Shown: positions 48,969-58,648 of the stretch, in pieces
How the letters are laid out: every line of letters begins with the position of its first letter
Position numbering within the stretch: position 1 is the stretch's first letter
Source of the DNA: Bordetella genomosp. 2
Lineage (GTDB): Bacteria; Pseudomonadota; Gammaproteobacteria; Burkholderiales; Burkholderiaceae_B
Assembly: GCF_002261345.1 (NCBI RefSeq)
Contig: NZ_NEVT01000003.1
Location: 496,001-560,000 of the forward strand
DNA: 64,000 nt
Reading direction: 5' to 3'
Position numbers and translations under genes: made by a program
Notes under the pieces: model-generated
Database searches by the model: none
The model's input: only the letters and a program-made list of their open reading frames with translations
What the model was told of the DNA's origin: nothing

Positions 48969-49007
48969 GTGTACAGATATTTATAGTTAGTGGTGGACGG
49001 CGGCGGA

Positions 49008-50033
49008 TCACGCCGCCAACAGGGGCTGCGCGCGGGGGGCCGGGGATGCCGGGCCGCCGCGCGCCAGGTCGTCGAACCAGTCGGCCACGGTCTGCCACTG
49101 GTCGCGGGTATTGTCGATGCGGTTCATGCGGTCGCGGAACGGGTCCGCGCCCGGCAGGCCCTCCACGTACCACCCGATGTGCTTGCGCGCCGAGCGCACG
49201 CCGGTGTGCTCGCCGTAGAAGCGGTAGTGATCGTCGAGGTGCTCGAGCAGCAGGTCGCGCATTTCTTCGTAGGAAGGGGGCGCCAGCGTCTCGCCCGTGC
49301 GCAGGTAGTGGTCGATTTCGCGGAAGATCCAGGGGCGGCCCTGGGCCGCCCGGCCGATCATCACGGCATCGGCGCCAGTGTAATCGAGGACGTGCCGGGC
49401 CTTGGCGGGCGTGTCGATGTCGCCGTTGGCGATGACGGGGATGGACAGCTCCGCCTTGACGGCGCGGATGGTGTCGTACTCGGCCTGGCCGGTGTACAGG
49501 TCGGCGCGGGTGCGGCCGTGCAGGGCCAGGGCGGCGATGCCGGCGTCCTGGGCCCGTCTGGCCACGCGCAGGGCGTTGCGGTGCTCGCGGTCCCAGCCGG
49601 TGCGGGTCTTGAGGGTGACCGGCACGCCCAGCGGCGCGCAGGCGGCCACCACCGCGTCGAGGATGCGGGCGACCAGGTCCTCGTCGCGCAGCAGCGCCGA
49701 ACCGGATGCCAGGTTGCAGACCTTCTTGACCGGGCAGCCCATGTTGATGTCGATGATGCGCGCGCCGCGCGCGGCGTTGAAGGCGGCCGCCTCGGCCATC
49801 ATGGCCGGATCCGCGCCGGCGATCTGCACCGCCACCGGGGCGATCTCGCCGTCGTGGTTCAAGCGGCGCGCCGTCTTGACGCTGTCCCACAGGCGCGGGT
49901 TGCTGGCCGCCATCTCGGACACCGCATAGCCCGCGCCCAGCCGCTTGCACAATTGGCGGAACGGACGGTCGGTCACCCCCGCCATGGGGGCGACCAGCAC
50001 GTTGTTGGGAAGGGTCCAGGGGCCGATGCGCAT
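49008..50033 (-). CDS. dusB: tRNA-dihydrouridine synthase DusB
   Basis: 341 residues, FMN-dependent TIM barrel that reduces uridines in tRNA. APMAGVTDRPFRQL start, NMGCPVKKVCN with the catalytic cysteine, and TLKTRTGWDREHRN are diagnostic. First gene of the dusB-fis-purH-ruvC run, 39 bases upstream of fis. Confidence 0.95.
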   Translation of the reverse strand: MRIGPWTLPNNVLVAPMAGVTDRPFRQLCKRLGAGYAVSEMAASNPRLWDSVKTARRLNHDGEIAPVAVQIAGADPAMMAEAAAFNAARGARIIDINMGCPVKKVCNLASGSALLRDEDLVARILDAVVAACAPLGVPVTLKTRTGWDREHRNALRVARRAQDAGIAALALHGRTRADLYTGQAEYDTIRAVKAELSIPVIANGDIDTPAKARHVLDYTGADAVMIGRAAQGRPWIFREIDHYLRTGETLAPPSYEEMRDLLLEHLDDHYRFYGEHTGVRSARKHIGWYVEGLPGADPFRDRMNRIDNTRDQWQTVADWFDDLARGGPASPAPRAQPLLAA

Positions 50034-50098
50034 GGGCGGATTTTACCCGCCTTCATGTGGCCCCTATTGATTGCGGGGCCGGGGCGCCGGGTGCCGGA

Positions 50099-51274
50099 CT
50101 AGGCGCGCAGCCCCTGCAGCAGGTGGCGCGCGAGCGGCGCGCGCAGCGGCGCGGCCAGGTCCAGGGCCAGCAGCGCCAGGCCGCAGGCATGCTCGACCGG
50201 CGCCAGGCCGGTGGCGAAGGCGCGCGGCATCAGGTCGGTCAGGCCGGCGGTGATCCAGCGGTCGGCACGGCGCGCGCGGGCGAATCCGGCCAGCGCGGGC
50301 GCCGGGTCGGCGGCCGGGTCGGACAGCCAGTCGGCCAGGCCTTGCGCCACTCGGGCGGCATCGCGCAGCCCCAGGTTCAGACCCTGGCCGGCCACCGGGT
50401 GCAAGGTCTGCGCGGCATTGCCGATCGCCGCCAGGCGGCCCTGGGCCAGCATGCGCCGCGCGCTGAGGGCCAGCGGGAAGACGTGGCGCGGCGCCTGGCT
50501 CGACAAGCGTCCCAGCCGCGTGCCGAACGCCGCGCTCAGGGCGGCGGAGAAGGCGGCATTGTCCAGTTGCGCCAGCCGGGCGGCGCGCTCGGGCGCGCAG
50601 CACCACACTACCGAATACGCCTGCGGCTGCTGCGGATGCGGCAGCAGCGCCAGCGGCCCCTCGGCGGTGAAGCGTTCCCAGGCCCAGCCCGGGCGGGGCA
50701 GCGCGGCATGGGCGCTGGTGATGACCGCGTGCTGGCCATATTCGCGGCGCACGTCATTGGCGCCGCTGCCGTCAGACAGCACCGCCACGCCGCAACGCAG
50801 CTCGGCGTCGCCCTGCCGCACGGTGATGCCGGCGCCGTCCTGGCCGTGCACTTGCGCCGGCGGGCCCTGCAGCACCGTCACCCCGCTGGCGGCCACACGG
50901 GCTTCGAGGGCGGCGTGCAGCTCGGCGTACGAGACGACGCTGCCCAGGCGCGCGACCTGGAAGTCGTCGCAGCGGATCACCGTGCTGCCCAGCCGGCCGC
51001 GCTGCGAGACGTGCACATTGCGGATGTCGGCGGCGCGGTGCGGCCAGGTTTGCAGCGATTCGAGCAGCACGCGGCTGCCATGGTTCAGCGCCAGCACGCG
51101 CGGATCCGCGGCCGGCACGCCGGCCGCCGCCGCGCCGTCGGCGCGGGCGGGCGGCGCGCCGGCCAGCAGGGCGATGCGCTGCGGCCGGCGCGCGTGGCGC
51201 GCCAGCAGCAGCGCCAGCACGCGGCCGACCGGGCCGGCGCCCAGAATGGCGATGTCGTAGGCAGGCTGGGTCAT
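50099..51274 (-). CDS. UbiH/COQ6-family FAD-dependent hydroxylase
   Basis: 391 residues, flavoprotein monooxygenase of ubiquinone synthesis, probably UbiH or a close relative; which ring carbon it hydroxylates cannot be told here. FAD-binding GxGxxG as AILGAGPVGRVLAL, and the second FAD motif ending HPVAGQGLNLGLRD, both intact. Upstream of dusB on the same strand and divergent from the TM2-domain gene. Confidence 0.88.
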   Translation of the reverse strand: MTQPAYDIAILGAGPVGRVLALLLARHARRPQRIALLAGAPPARADGAAAAGVPAADPRVLALNHGSRVLLESLQTWPHRAADIRNVHVSQRGRLGSTVIRCDDFQVARLGSVVSYAELHAALEARVAASGVTVLQGPPAQVHGQDGAGITVRQGDAELRCGVAVLSDGSGANDVRREYGQHAVITSAHAALPRPGWAWERFTAEGPLALLPHPQQPQAYSVVWCCAPERAARLAQLDNAAFSAALSAAFGTRLGRLSSQAPRHVFPLALSARRMLAQGRLAAIGNAAQTLHPVAGQGLNLGLRDAARVAQGLADWLSDPAADPAPALAGFARARRADRWITAGLTDLMPRAFATGLAPVEHACGLALLALDLAAPLRAPLARHLLQGLRA

Positions 51275-51355
51275 GACAGAATTCTACCGTCCACTACAAT
51301 CGCAGGCGTCCGACGCCCGCTGGCGTTCCGCCACGAAATCATTGCCGTTCCCGAT

Positions 51356-51811
51356 ATGTCGTCAGCTCCGTCCGCCGCCTCGGCTTCCTCTCCGTCCCGT
51401 CCGCGCAGCAAGGTGGCGCTGGGCCTGCTGGCCTGCCTGTTCGGCTGGCTCGGCGCGCATTGGTGGTATCTGGGCCGCTGCCATGCCTGGCTGGTCACCC
51501 TGGCCGCCGTCGCCTGCCTGGCGGCGGCCACGCAGTTCCCGGTCTGGTACGACAACCCGGCGTTCTTCCTGGTGTTCATCCCGATGATCGACGGCTTCAT
51601 CGAGGGCGTGGTGTTCAGCCTGATGCCGGACGAAAAATTCGACCGGCTCTACAACCCGGGCCGCGGCCGGGTGACGCACACCGGCTGGGGGCCGGTGCTG
51701 GTGGCCATCCTCGGCACCCTGGTCGGCGCGATCGCCGGCATGTTCGCCATCGCCATGGTGGTGGTGTACACCTGGACGGCCCTGGGCTGGCTGGACGGCT
51801 ACGTGTTCTAG
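51356..51811 (+). CDS. TM2-domain membrane protein
   Basis: 151 residues. Ser/Ala/Pro-rich start, then hydrophobic helices around LGLLACLFGWLGAHWWYLG, WLVTLAAVACLAAATQF and ILGTLVGAIAGMFAIAMVV. The first pair with GAHWWYLG is the TM2 motif. No function is assigned to the family. It converges on pepP, 23 bases away. Confidence 0.8.
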   Translation: MSSAPSAASASSPSRPRSKVALGLLACLFGWLGAHWWYLGRCHAWLVTLAAVACLAAATQFPVWYDNPAFFLVFIPMIDGFIEGVVFSLMPDEKFDRLYNPGRGRVTHTGWGPVLVAILGTLVGAIAGMFAIAMVVVYTWTALGWLDGYVF

Positions 51812-51834
51812 CGGCGCGGCGCTTCCGCCGCGGC

Positions 51835-53178
51835 TCATTCCCGCATCAGGGCCTCGATTTCGCGCGCCTGCACCGGCACGCCGCGCGTCATCAGTTCGCA
51901 GCCCTCGGCCGTGACCAGCGCATCGTCCTCGATGCGGATGCCGATGTCCCAGAACCGGCGCGGCACGTCGTCGGCCTCGCGCACATAGATGCCGGGTTCG
52001 ATGGTCAGCACCATGCCGGGCGCCAGCGCGCGCCACGGCCGTTCCGCGCCGGGCGCGGATTCGCCGCCGCGGTAGTCGCCCACGTCGTGCACATCCAGGC
52101 CCAGCCAATGGCCGGTGTGGTGCATGTAGAAGCGCGTGTACGCGCCGGATTCGAGCACGCCATCCAGGCTGCCCTGCAGCAGGCCCTCGTCCAGCATGCC
52201 CTGCGCCAGCACGCGGATCGCGGCCTCGTGCGCGTCGTTCCAGCTGCGGCCCGGCGCCGTGGCCTGTACCGCGGCCTCCTGGGCCGCCGCCACCAGGTCG
52301 TACAGCGCGCGCTGCGGCCCATTGAAACGGCCGTTGGCGGGGAAGGTGCGGGTAATGTCGGCGGCATAGCTGTCGTACTCGCAGCCGGCGTCGATCAGCA
52401 CCAGCTCGCCGTCGCGCAGCACCGCGTCGCCCGCCGCGTAGTGCAGCACGCAGGCATTGGCGCCGGTGGCCACGATGCTGGGGTAGGCGGGCGCCTGCGC
52501 GCCATGGCGGCGGAATTCATACAGCAACTCGGCTTCCAGCTCGTATTCGTGCATGCCGGGACGCGCCGCCCGCATGGCGCGCGCATGGGCGCCCGCCGAA
52601 ATGCGGGCGGCCTGGCGCATGGCGGCGATTTCGCCGGCATCCTTCACCAGCCGCATGTCCGCCAGCAGCGGACGCAGGTCCTGGACGCGCGCCGGCGGCC
52701 GACGCCGGCCGCGTCCCTGTTGCTCGGCCTCGGCCTGCCAGCGGCGCAGCCTGCGTTCGACATGCCCGCCCGCCGCGAACGAACGGTATAGCGCCGGCTG
52801 GTCCAGCAGCAGGGCGGGCAGCATGTCGTCCAGCTCGTCGATGGCATGCGCTTCGTCGAAGCCATAACGCTCCAGCGCCGCCTCGGGGCCGCAGCGATAG
52901 CCTTCCCAGATTTCCTGCTCGGGGTGCTTGGCGCGGCAGAACAGAATGGCGCGATCGGATGCCCCCGCCACCAGCACCAGCCACGCCTCGGGCTCGGTAA
53001 AGCCGGTCAGGTAGAAAAAATCGCTGTCATGGCGATAGGGGTATTCGGTATCGCGATTGCGCACGGCGTGCGGCGCGGTCGCCAGGATGGCGATGCCGCC
53101 GCCGGCCGCGCGCAACTGCTCGGACAGGCGCCGGCGGCGGTCGGCGTAGGGGGCGATATCGACGGGCGGCAGGCTCAT
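51835..53178 (-). CDS. pepP: Xaa-Pro aminopeptidase (M24B)
   Basis: 447 residues, releases an N-terminal residue before proline. The five metal ligands of the pita-bread fold are all visible: two Asp in IDAGCEYDSYAADITRTF, His in HHTGHWLGLDVHD, Glu in TIEPGIYV and Glu in RIEDDALV. N-terminal creatinase-like domain starts at residue 10. In E. coli pepP lies beside ubiH; here a TM2 gene on the other strand has come between them. Confidence 0.95.
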   Translation of the reverse strand: MSLPPVDIAPYADRRRRLSEQLRAAGGGIAILATAPHAVRNRDTEYPYRHDSDFFYLTGFTEPEAWLVLVAGASDRAILFCRAKHPEQEIWEGYRCGPEAALERYGFDEAHAIDELDDMLPALLLDQPALYRSFAAGGHVERRLRRWQAEAEQQGRGRRRPPARVQDLRPLLADMRLVKDAGEIAAMRQAARISAGAHARAMRAARPGMHEYELEAELLYEFRRHGAQAPAYPSIVATGANACVLHYAAGDAVLRDGELVLIDAGCEYDSYAADITRTFPANGRFNGPQRALYDLVAAAQEAAVQATAPGRSWNDAHEAAIRVLAQGMLDEGLLQGSLDGVLESGAYTRFYMHHTGHWLGLDVHDVGDYRGGESAPGAERPWRALAPGMVLTIEPGIYVREADDVPRRFWDIGIRIEDDALVTAEGCELMTRGVPVQAREIEALMRE

Positions 53179-53231
53179 GGCGGGGGGCGGTCGAGGCGGG
53201 CAACAGCGCCTACTTTACCGCGCCCGGGCGC

Positions 53232-53260
53232 TTGCGGGATGGTCGGCCGCCTGCTACAAT
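53232..53260 (+). promoter_or_regulatory. Sigma-70 promoter of the riboswitch-controlled antiporter
   Basis: TTGCGG (53232-53237), 17 bases, TACAAT (53255-53260). The predicted transcript begins about 10 bases before the riboswitch core. Confidence 0.75.
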
Positions 53261-53267
53261 CCGCGCC

Positions 53268-53450
53268 ACTGTCATTGGGGAGTAGCCATCCTTTGAATCC
53301 CCAAAGGAGTCAGCGTCAACAGACTTGGCGGTTTCGTACCCCATGGCGCTGACGGTTTCCGTGCAGTGGGCCGCGCCCACCGTACGGTCCAGCCAGGCGA
53401 GACCTTTGGCCACGATGCGTTCACCCCTGCCGGGCGAGCCGCGTCGTCGT
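53268..53450 (+). promoter_or_regulatory. yybP-ykoY riboswitch (Mn2+ sensor)
   Basis: Conserved elements appear in the right order: GGGGAGTAGCC (53277-53287), a stem-loop, GTCAACAGACTTGG (53315-53328), and GGCGAGACC (53396-53404) followed by TTTGGCC. This is the pattern of the yybP-ykoY family, which binds manganese with calcium or magnesium at a second site and turns on metal exporter genes. The stretch between the aptamer and the ATG at 53483 holds the expression platform. The limits are estimates. Confidence 0.85.
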
Positions 53451-53482
53451 GCCATTGGTGTCTGCTCGTCCGGCTGCGTCCC

Positions 53483-54475
53483 ATGTTTCTCACCCTGTTC
53501 CTGTTCTTCCTGTCGGCGCTGGTCATCTACTTCGCCTGCGAGTATTTCGTCAACGGCATCGAGTGGGTCGGCCACCGCTTCCAGCTGGGCGCCACCGCCA
53601 CCGGCACCGTCCTGGCGGCCTTCGGCACGGCCCTGCCCGAAAGCGCGGTCACGTTCATGGCGGTGGTGTTCGGCACGACGCCCGAGCAGAAAGACATCGG
53701 GGTGGGCGCCGCCATGGGCGGCCCGCTGGTGCTGGCGACTCTGGCCTATGCCGTGGTGGGGCTGGCCCTGTGGCGCGGCGGGCGCAGCGCGGCGCGCATC
53801 AATGCCGACCAGCAGCGCCTGGCGCGCGACCAGGCCTGGTTCATGGGCGTATTCGTGGTCAAGGTCGTCCTGGGGCTGGTGGCCTTTGCCTGGAAGCCCT
53901 GGCTGGGATTCGTGTTCCTGGGCGTCTATGCGCTGTATGTGCGGCGCGAGCTGGCCAATGACGAAGCCTGCCTGGACTGCGACGACCTCGAACCGCTCAA
54001 GCTGCGCCCGCGCGATCCCGATCCGACCATGGCCTGGGCCTGTATCCAGACGGCGCTGGCGCTGGTGGTGATCGCCGCCGCCTCGCACGTGTTCGTGCGC
54101 CAGATAGAACTGCTGGGCATCGCCTTCGGGGCCTCGCCGCACGTGGCCGCGCTGTTGCTGGCGCCGGTCGCCACCGAGCTGCCGGAAATCATGAATGCGC
54201 TGATCTGGGTGCGGCAAGGCAAGGAGCGCCTGGCGCTGGCGAACATTTCCGGCGCCATGATGATCCAGGCCACCATACCCAGCGCCCTGGGCATCTTCCT
54301 GACTCCCTGGCTGCTCGACGGCCCGTTGCTGGCGGCCGGCCTGTTCACCCTGCTGTCGATCGCGCTGCTGTGGCTGCGCTTCCGGCGCGCCGGCATGAGC
54401 GTGCCCGTGCTGTCCACCGTGGGCGGGTTCTACGGCCTGTTCGCGCTGTACCTGGGCTGGCATTTCGTGCGCTGA
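53483..54475 (+). CDS. CaxA-type cation antiporter (sodium/calcium exchanger family)
   Basis: 330 residues, about ten helices in two inverted halves. The alpha repeats are GTVLAAFGTALPESAVTF and LLAPVATELPEIMNAL with the conserved acidic residues that bind cations. CaxA proteins are one of the gene families regularly found under yybP-ykoY riboswitches, so this one probably expels manganese (or calcium). Translation is taken from the ATG at 53483, the first that yields a membrane start; longer frames would run into the riboswitch. Confidence 0.88.
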   Translation: MFLTLFLFFLSALVIYFACEYFVNGIEWVGHRFQLGATATGTVLAAFGTALPESAVTFMAVVFGTTPEQKDIGVGAAMGGPLVLATLAYAVVGLALWRGGRSAARINADQQRLARDQAWFMGVFVVKVVLGLVAFAWKPWLGFVFLGVYALYVRRELANDEACLDCDDLEPLKLRPRDPDPTMAWACIQTALALVVIAAASHVFVRQIELLGIAFGASPHVAALLLAPVATELPEIMNALIWVRQGKERLALANISGAMMIQATIPSALGIFLTPWLLDGPLLAAGLFTLLSIALLWLRFRRAGMSVPVLSTVGGFYGLFALYLGWHFVR

Positions 54476-54524
54476 CGCGGCGGGCGCCATGTTGCGCAAA
54501 TGCGCGCAAGAATGGGGAAAACCC

Positions 54525-54553
54525 TTGCCCGAGGCCGAAAATCCACGTAAAAT
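54525..54553 (+). promoter_or_regulatory. Sigma-70 promoter of the leader before the ACT-like gene
   Basis: TTGCCC (54525-54530), 17 bases, TAAAAT (54548-54553). The predicted start near 54560 leaves a leader of about 295 bases. Confidence 0.7.
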
Positions 54554-54583
54554 CATCATGTTTACATCATTCGGAGTTGTTCT

Positions 54584-54637
54584 GTGAATACCGATTCCGG
54601 CGACAGTAGTCGATCTTGCATCGACGTCGCTGCCTGA
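54584..54637 (+). CDS. Possible 17-residue leader peptide
   Basis: A GTG with CGGAG eight bases upstream (54572-54576) opens 17 codons ending in TGA; translated it reads MNTDSGDSSRSCIDVAA, with 4 Ser and 3 Asp. It lies about 25 bases after the predicted transcription start. It has no hydrophobic or proline-rich run. Its small size makes chance a real option. Confidence 0.4.
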   Translation: MNTDSGDSSRSCIDVAA

Positions 54638-54854
54638 CAGGATCTCCGCAGAATCTCCTTCTGCCGCATCCTGCCAGTGCAGGGTGCGGTATCCGGTGGC
54701 AGGTCCTCTGCCGCCAGTTCCCGCAAAAAACCGCCTGAACCGTAGCTGTGCCGTCGCAGCCGTGCGTGCTCGCGCGCTTGTCGCGCCCGTTCGTGCCGCT
54801 GCGTGGGCTCGCGCGTATTCGTACGAGCGCTCCCCGTTTCATTGGGAGGTTGCC

Positions 54855-55190
54855 ATGCGTTTCTTCGACCTGTTCATGCGCCGTGCCGGCGTGGACCGCC
54901 CCGTCGCGCCCAATCGCCGCCATGGCACTTCGCGCCTGACCATCGTCTGCCCGCGCGATGCGCTCGGCGCGGTGCGCAAGCAGATCTGCCTCGATTTCGG
55001 CGCCGCCGGCCTCGATGTGGCGCAATTCCAGATCGACTCCAGCCGCGACGCCGATTTCGCCTCGGCCTGCATCACGGTCAATTGTCCGCCCGAGCTGCGG
55101 CCCGAGCTCATGTCCCAGGCCCGCCGCCTGCGCGCCAACCCCGCCGTGCGCCACGTGCACTTCGGCGCCGCCGCCCGCGCCGCCGCCTGA
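54855..55190 (+). CDS. Small ACT-like protein, similar to the C-terminal domain of MgtC
   Basis: 111 residues starting at MRFFDLFMRRAG with GGGAGG five bases upstream. The pattern of strands and helices (SRLTIVCPRDALGAVRKQI, ASACITVNCP, NPAVRHVHFGA) fits the ACT-like domain found after the membrane part of MgtC/SapB proteins, here without the membrane part. Function unknown; a link to magnesium is only suggested. The long leader makes regulation of this gene likely. Confidence 0.6.
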   Translation: MRFFDLFMRRAGVDRPVAPNRRHGTSRLTIVCPRDALGAVRKQICLDFGAAGLDVAQFQIDSSRDADFASACITVNCPPELRPELMSQARRLRANPAVRHVHFGAAARAAA

Positions 55191-55282
55191 TGGCGCGCCG
55201 GGCGCGCCAGTCATCTACAATGCCGTATCGGCCATGGCATGCGCCATGTCCGTGTATTGATTAAGTTTTTCTGGGTTTCGGC

Positions 55283-56164
55283 ATGGATCTCGGCTGGCTG
55301 GTTCCGTGGGAGTTCTCCCCCACCCTGGTGGCCGCCTTCGTGGCGGCCATCGTGCTGTTCGTGCGCGGCCAGCGCGTGCACCGGGTCAATGGCGCGCGCC
55401 AGTTCCTGTTCTGGGCCGGCATGGTGCTCTTGTACCTGTCGCTGCATACGCGGGTCGACTACTACGCCGAGCGCATGTTCTTCATCCACCGCATCCAGCA
55501 CCTGGTCCTGCACCACCTGGGGCCACTGCTGGTCATGGCGGCGTTTCCGGGCTCGGTGATGCGCGCCGGCCTGCCCATGCGCTGGCGGGTGCGGCTGCGC
55601 GATTTCCTCCGCACGTCCGCCGGCCGGGCAGTGGTGGCCGTGCTGACCAACAAGGTTTTCGTGCCGGCGCTGTTCGTGTTCCTGGTGCTGGTCTGGCTGA
55701 TCCCGTCGGTGCAGTTCTATTCCATGCTCGACTGGCGGCTGTACCGGCTGATGAACTGGTCGGTGGTGATCAGCGGCTTCATGTACTGGAACCTCATTCT
55801 CGACCGCCGGCCCAGCCCGCCGGCCGCCATGAGCCCGGGCGGCAGGGTGCTGTCGCCCATCCTGACGATGGCGCCGCAGATGGTCGCCGGCGCGGTCATC
55901 GCCTTCACCGAATCCGATATCTATCCGCTGTTCGAGCTGTGCGGCCGCGCCATCGCCATGTCGGCCCAGACCGACCAGACCATCGGCGGCCTGACCATGT
56001 GGATCCCTGCCGCCATGGTCGAGGTCTTCGGCCTGCTGGTGGCGCTGGGCACGCTGATGCGCCTGTCGGGCAAGGGCCGCCTGCGGCCCGAAGACCGCGA
56101 GGCGCGCGCCCGGGCGCGCGAGCGCGAGAAAAGCCGCGTCGCCGGGGCGGTGGCCAGCTCCTGA
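55283..56164 (+). CDS. ctaG: Cytochrome c oxidase assembly protein CtaG (caa3 type)
   Basis: 293 residues, multi-spanning membrane protein of the caa3_CtaG family needed for copper insertion into haem-copper oxidases. Helices and the His-rich motifs RIQHLVLHHLGPLL, plus LAAFPGSVMRAG-like loops and a C-terminal basic tail (ARAREREKSR). Candidate -10 TACAAT at 55216-55221. It converges on galU. Confidence 0.85.
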   Translation: MDLGWLVPWEFSPTLVAAFVAAIVLFVRGQRVHRVNGARQFLFWAGMVLLYLSLHTRVDYYAERMFFIHRIQHLVLHHLGPLLVMAAFPGSVMRAGLPMRWRVRLRDFLRTSAGRAVVAVLTNKVFVPALFVFLVLVWLIPSVQFYSMLDWRLYRLMNWSVVISGFMYWNLILDRRPSPPAAMSPGGRVLSPILTMAPQMVAGAVIAFTESDIYPLFELCGRAIAMSAQTDQTIGGLTMWIPAAMVEVFGLLVALGTLMRLSGKGRLRPEDREARARAREREKSRVAGAVASS

Positions 56165-56185
56165 CCCGCGCCCCGGCGGGCGGCC

Positions 56186-57025
56186 TTATTCGGCCACCAG
56201 GCCGTGGTACTTGCGGCCCAGCGCCACCGTGGCCTGGAACATCCCCGCCTTGCTGCCGCAGTCATAGCGCTGGCCTTCGTAGCGGTGCGCGAACACCGGC
56301 CGGTCCCGCATCAGGGCGGCGATGCCGTCGGTCAGCTGGATTTCATTGCCGGCCCCGATGCGCGTGCCGCGCAGGTGGTCGAAGATGGCCGGTTCCAGCA
56401 CATAGCGGCCCACCACCGCCAGGGTGGACGGCGCCTCTTCGGGCGAGGGCTTTTCGACGATATGGGTGATGCGGGCGGTGCGCTCGTTGATGGGCTGGGC
56501 CGCCACGATCCCGTACTTGCGCGTGTCTTCGCGCGGCACGTCCTGCACGCCCAGCACGCTGGCATCCTGGGCGTAGGCGGCCTCCACCAGTTGCTTGAGC
56601 ACCGGCGCGTCGGCGTCGATCAGGTCGTCGGCCAGCAGCACGGCGAAGGGTTCGTCGCCGACCGCCGGGGCGGCGGTCAGGACGGCGTGGCCCAGGCCCA
56701 GCGGCGCGGCCTGGCGAATATAAAGACAGTTGACGTGGGCGGGCAGGATGTCCCGCACCATGGCCAGCAACTCGTGCTTGCCCTTGCTTTCCAGGTCCGC
56801 CTCCAGTTCGGGGGCGGAATCGAAGTGGTCTTCGATGGCGCGCTTGTTGCGGCCGGTGACGAAAATCAGGTCGGTGATGCCGGCCGCCACCGCCTCTTCG
56901 ACGGCGTACTGGATCAGCGGCTTGTCGACCACGGGCAGCATTTCCTTGGGCATGGCCTTGGTGGCCGGCAGAAAACGGGTGCCCATTCCTGCGACAGGAA
57001 AAACGGCTTTGCGGACTGGGCGCAT
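56186..57025 (-). CDS. galU: UTP-glucose-1-phosphate uridylyltransferase
   Basis: 279 residues, makes UDP-glucose for surface polysaccharides. The nucleotide loop [20 protein letters not shown], ending in the catalytic lysine region [11 protein letters not shown], and [10 protein letters not shown] are diagnostic. Start at ATG 57025 with a GAGG ribosome site; 28 extra upstream codons are not typical. Confidence 0.96.
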   Translation of the reverse strand: MRPVRKAVFPVAGMGTRFLPATKAMPKEMLPVVDKPLIQYAVEEAVAAGITDLIFVTGRNKRAIEDHFDSAPELEADLESKGKHELLAMVRDILPAHVNCLYIRQAAPLGLGHAVLTAAPAVGDEPFAVLLADDLIDADAPVLKQLVEAAYAQDASVLGVQDVPREDTRKYGIVAAQPINERTARITHIVEKPSPEEAPSTLAVVGRYVLEPAIFDHLRGTRIGAGNEIQLTDGIAALMRDRPVFAHRYEGQRYDCGSKAGMFQATVALGRKYHGLVAE

Positions 57026-57090
57026 GAGAACCTCGGTGGAAATTGGGTAAAACGAGCAAACTTTTTGCTTGCGGTCGCTATCATATTGCC

Positions 57091-58608
57091 ATGAACCGCA
57101 GGCATACGACATCCAGGTATTTTCTCGCGAAACGCGGCCTGGCCGGCGCCTTGTGCCTGGCGCTGGCCCTGCCCGCCGCGCCGGCCCTGGCCCAGCCCTC
57201 CGGGCTGCCCTCGATGGGCGCGGCCTCGTCGGCCGATCTCTCGCCAGCGCTGGAACGCCAGTTGGGCGAGGCCATCATGGCCCAGGGGCGGCGCGATCCC
57301 ACCTACATCAACGATCCGGAACTGAGCCAGTATTTGACCACCATGGGGCGCAAGCTGGCCGCCTATGCGCCCGGCGGCGTGCCCGATGTCGAGATGTTCG
57401 GCGTGCGCGACCCCGAAATCAACGCGTTCGCCATGCCCGGCGGGTTCATCGGCGTCAACAGCGGCCTGATCGTCTCGTCCGGCAGCGAGTCCGAGCTGGC
57501 GGCCGTGCTGGCCCACGAAATCGGCCACGTCGTGCAGCGCCACATCGCGCGCGGCATGACCCAGCAAAGCCAGACCGGCGTCGTCATGATGGCCAGCATG
57601 GCCGCGGCGCTGCTGGCCGCCCTGGCCGGCGGCGGCGGCAACCTGGCCATGGGGGTGGCGGCCTTCGGCCAGGCCGCCGCCATCAACCGGCAGCTGGGTT
57701 TTTCCCGCGACGCCGAGCGCGAGGCCGACCGCGCCGGTTTCCAGATGCTGACCAAGGCAGGCTACGACCCCGAAGGCATGGTGCGCATGTTCTCCCGCCT
57801 GATGGGCGCCGCGCGCCTGAACGAAGGCATGGGCGGCGGCGCCTGGGCCAGCACCCACCCCCTGTCCATCGAACGGATGTCCGACATCCAGAACCGCACC
57901 CGCAGCATGTCCGCGGCCCGCCATGTCGACAGCGACGACTTCTGGTACGTGCGCGCCAAGATGCGGGTGGTGCAGGGGCGCGACGCGGTCAGCCTGCGCA
58001 CGGCCGGCCAGCAGCTGCAGGACGAGGCGCGTTCGCTGAGCGGCGTGCGGCAGTCGGCCGCCTACTATGGGCTGGCCCTGCAGGCGTTCCAGCGCAATAG
58101 CCTCGATGAAGCGCAGTCGTTCCTCGACCAGGCCAGCGCGGGCGGGCGCAGCTCGCCGCAATTGGCCCGGCTGGCCGTGGACCTGGCTGCCGCGCGCAAG
58201 GACGCCGCCGGGGCGCTGCAGCTGGCCGCCGCCGCGATCAAGCGCTGGCCGCAGCAGCGCGCGCTCGGCATCGCCTACGCGCAAGCCCTGCAGGGAGCTG
58301 GCCGGCATGCCGAGGCCCAGGCGTATCTGCGCGACCGCATCAAACAGTGGGGCGAGGACGAGCCCGGCCTCTACCAGATGCTGGCGCAGAGCGAAGAGCG
58401 CAACGGCCAGCCGGTGCAGGCGCGCCGCGACATGGCCCGCTACTACGTGCTGACGGGCGCCTATGCGGCCGCCGAGTCGCAGTTGCAGCAGGCGCGCGGC
58501 ATGTCTAGCGATTTCTACGAGCAATCGCAGATCGACGTGCAAATCAAGGAGGTCAAGGACAAGCTGGCGGCCGAGCGCGACCTGCTGGAGCGCTTCAAGT
58601 CGGGCTGA
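57091..58608 (+). CDS. M48 metalloprotease with TPR repeats (BepA-like)
   Basis: 505 residues, exported (signal peptide of about 35 residues ending in PALA). Zinc motif HEIGH with a distal glutamate in [12 protein letters not shown], followed by tetratricopeptide repeats to the C-terminus ([20 protein letters not shown]). Resembles periplasmic BepA, which checks outer-membrane protein and LptD assembly. Divergent from galU across 65 bases. A hydrophobic stretch near residue 175-190 lies between zinc motif and TPR region, as in BepA. Confidence 0.9.
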   Translation: MNRRHTTSRYFLAKRGLAGALCLALALPAAPALAQPSGLPSMGAASSADLSPALERQLGEAIMAQGRRDPTYINDPELSQYLTTMGRKLAAYAPGGVPDVEMFGVRDPEINAFAMPGGFIGVNSGLIVSSGSESELAAVLAHEIGHVVQRHIARGMTQQSQTGVVMMASMAAALLAALAGGGGNLAMGVAAFGQAAAINRQLGFSRDAEREADRAGFQMLTKAGYDPEGMVRMFSRLMGAARLNEGMGGGAWASTHPLSIERMSDIQNRTRSMSAARHVDSDDFWYVRAKMRVVQGRDAVSLRTAGQQLQDEARSLSGVRQSAAYYGLALQAFQRNSLDEAQSFLDQASAGGRSSPQLARLAVDLAAARKDAAGALQLAAAAIKRWPQQRALGIAYAQALQGAGRHAEAQAYLRDRIKQWGEDEPGLYQMLAQSEERNGQPVQARRDMARYYVLTGAYAAAESQLQQARGMSSDFYEQSQIDVQIKEVKDKLAAERDLLERFKSG

Positions 58609-58648
58609 ACCCGCGGCGGCCCGGCCCCGCGCGGGCGGACGCCGGCCC

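Larger units (their letters stand above)
54476..54854 (+). other. Long structured leader without a main gene
   Basis: Between the antiporter stop and the ACT-like gene. It contains the promoter above, the upstream ORF at 54584-54637 and several complementary segments: CTGCCA and TGGCAG around 54670-54700, and CAGGAT and ATCCTG nearby. The arrangement suggests control by attenuation, but it matches no riboswitch that I recognise. Confidence 0.55.
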
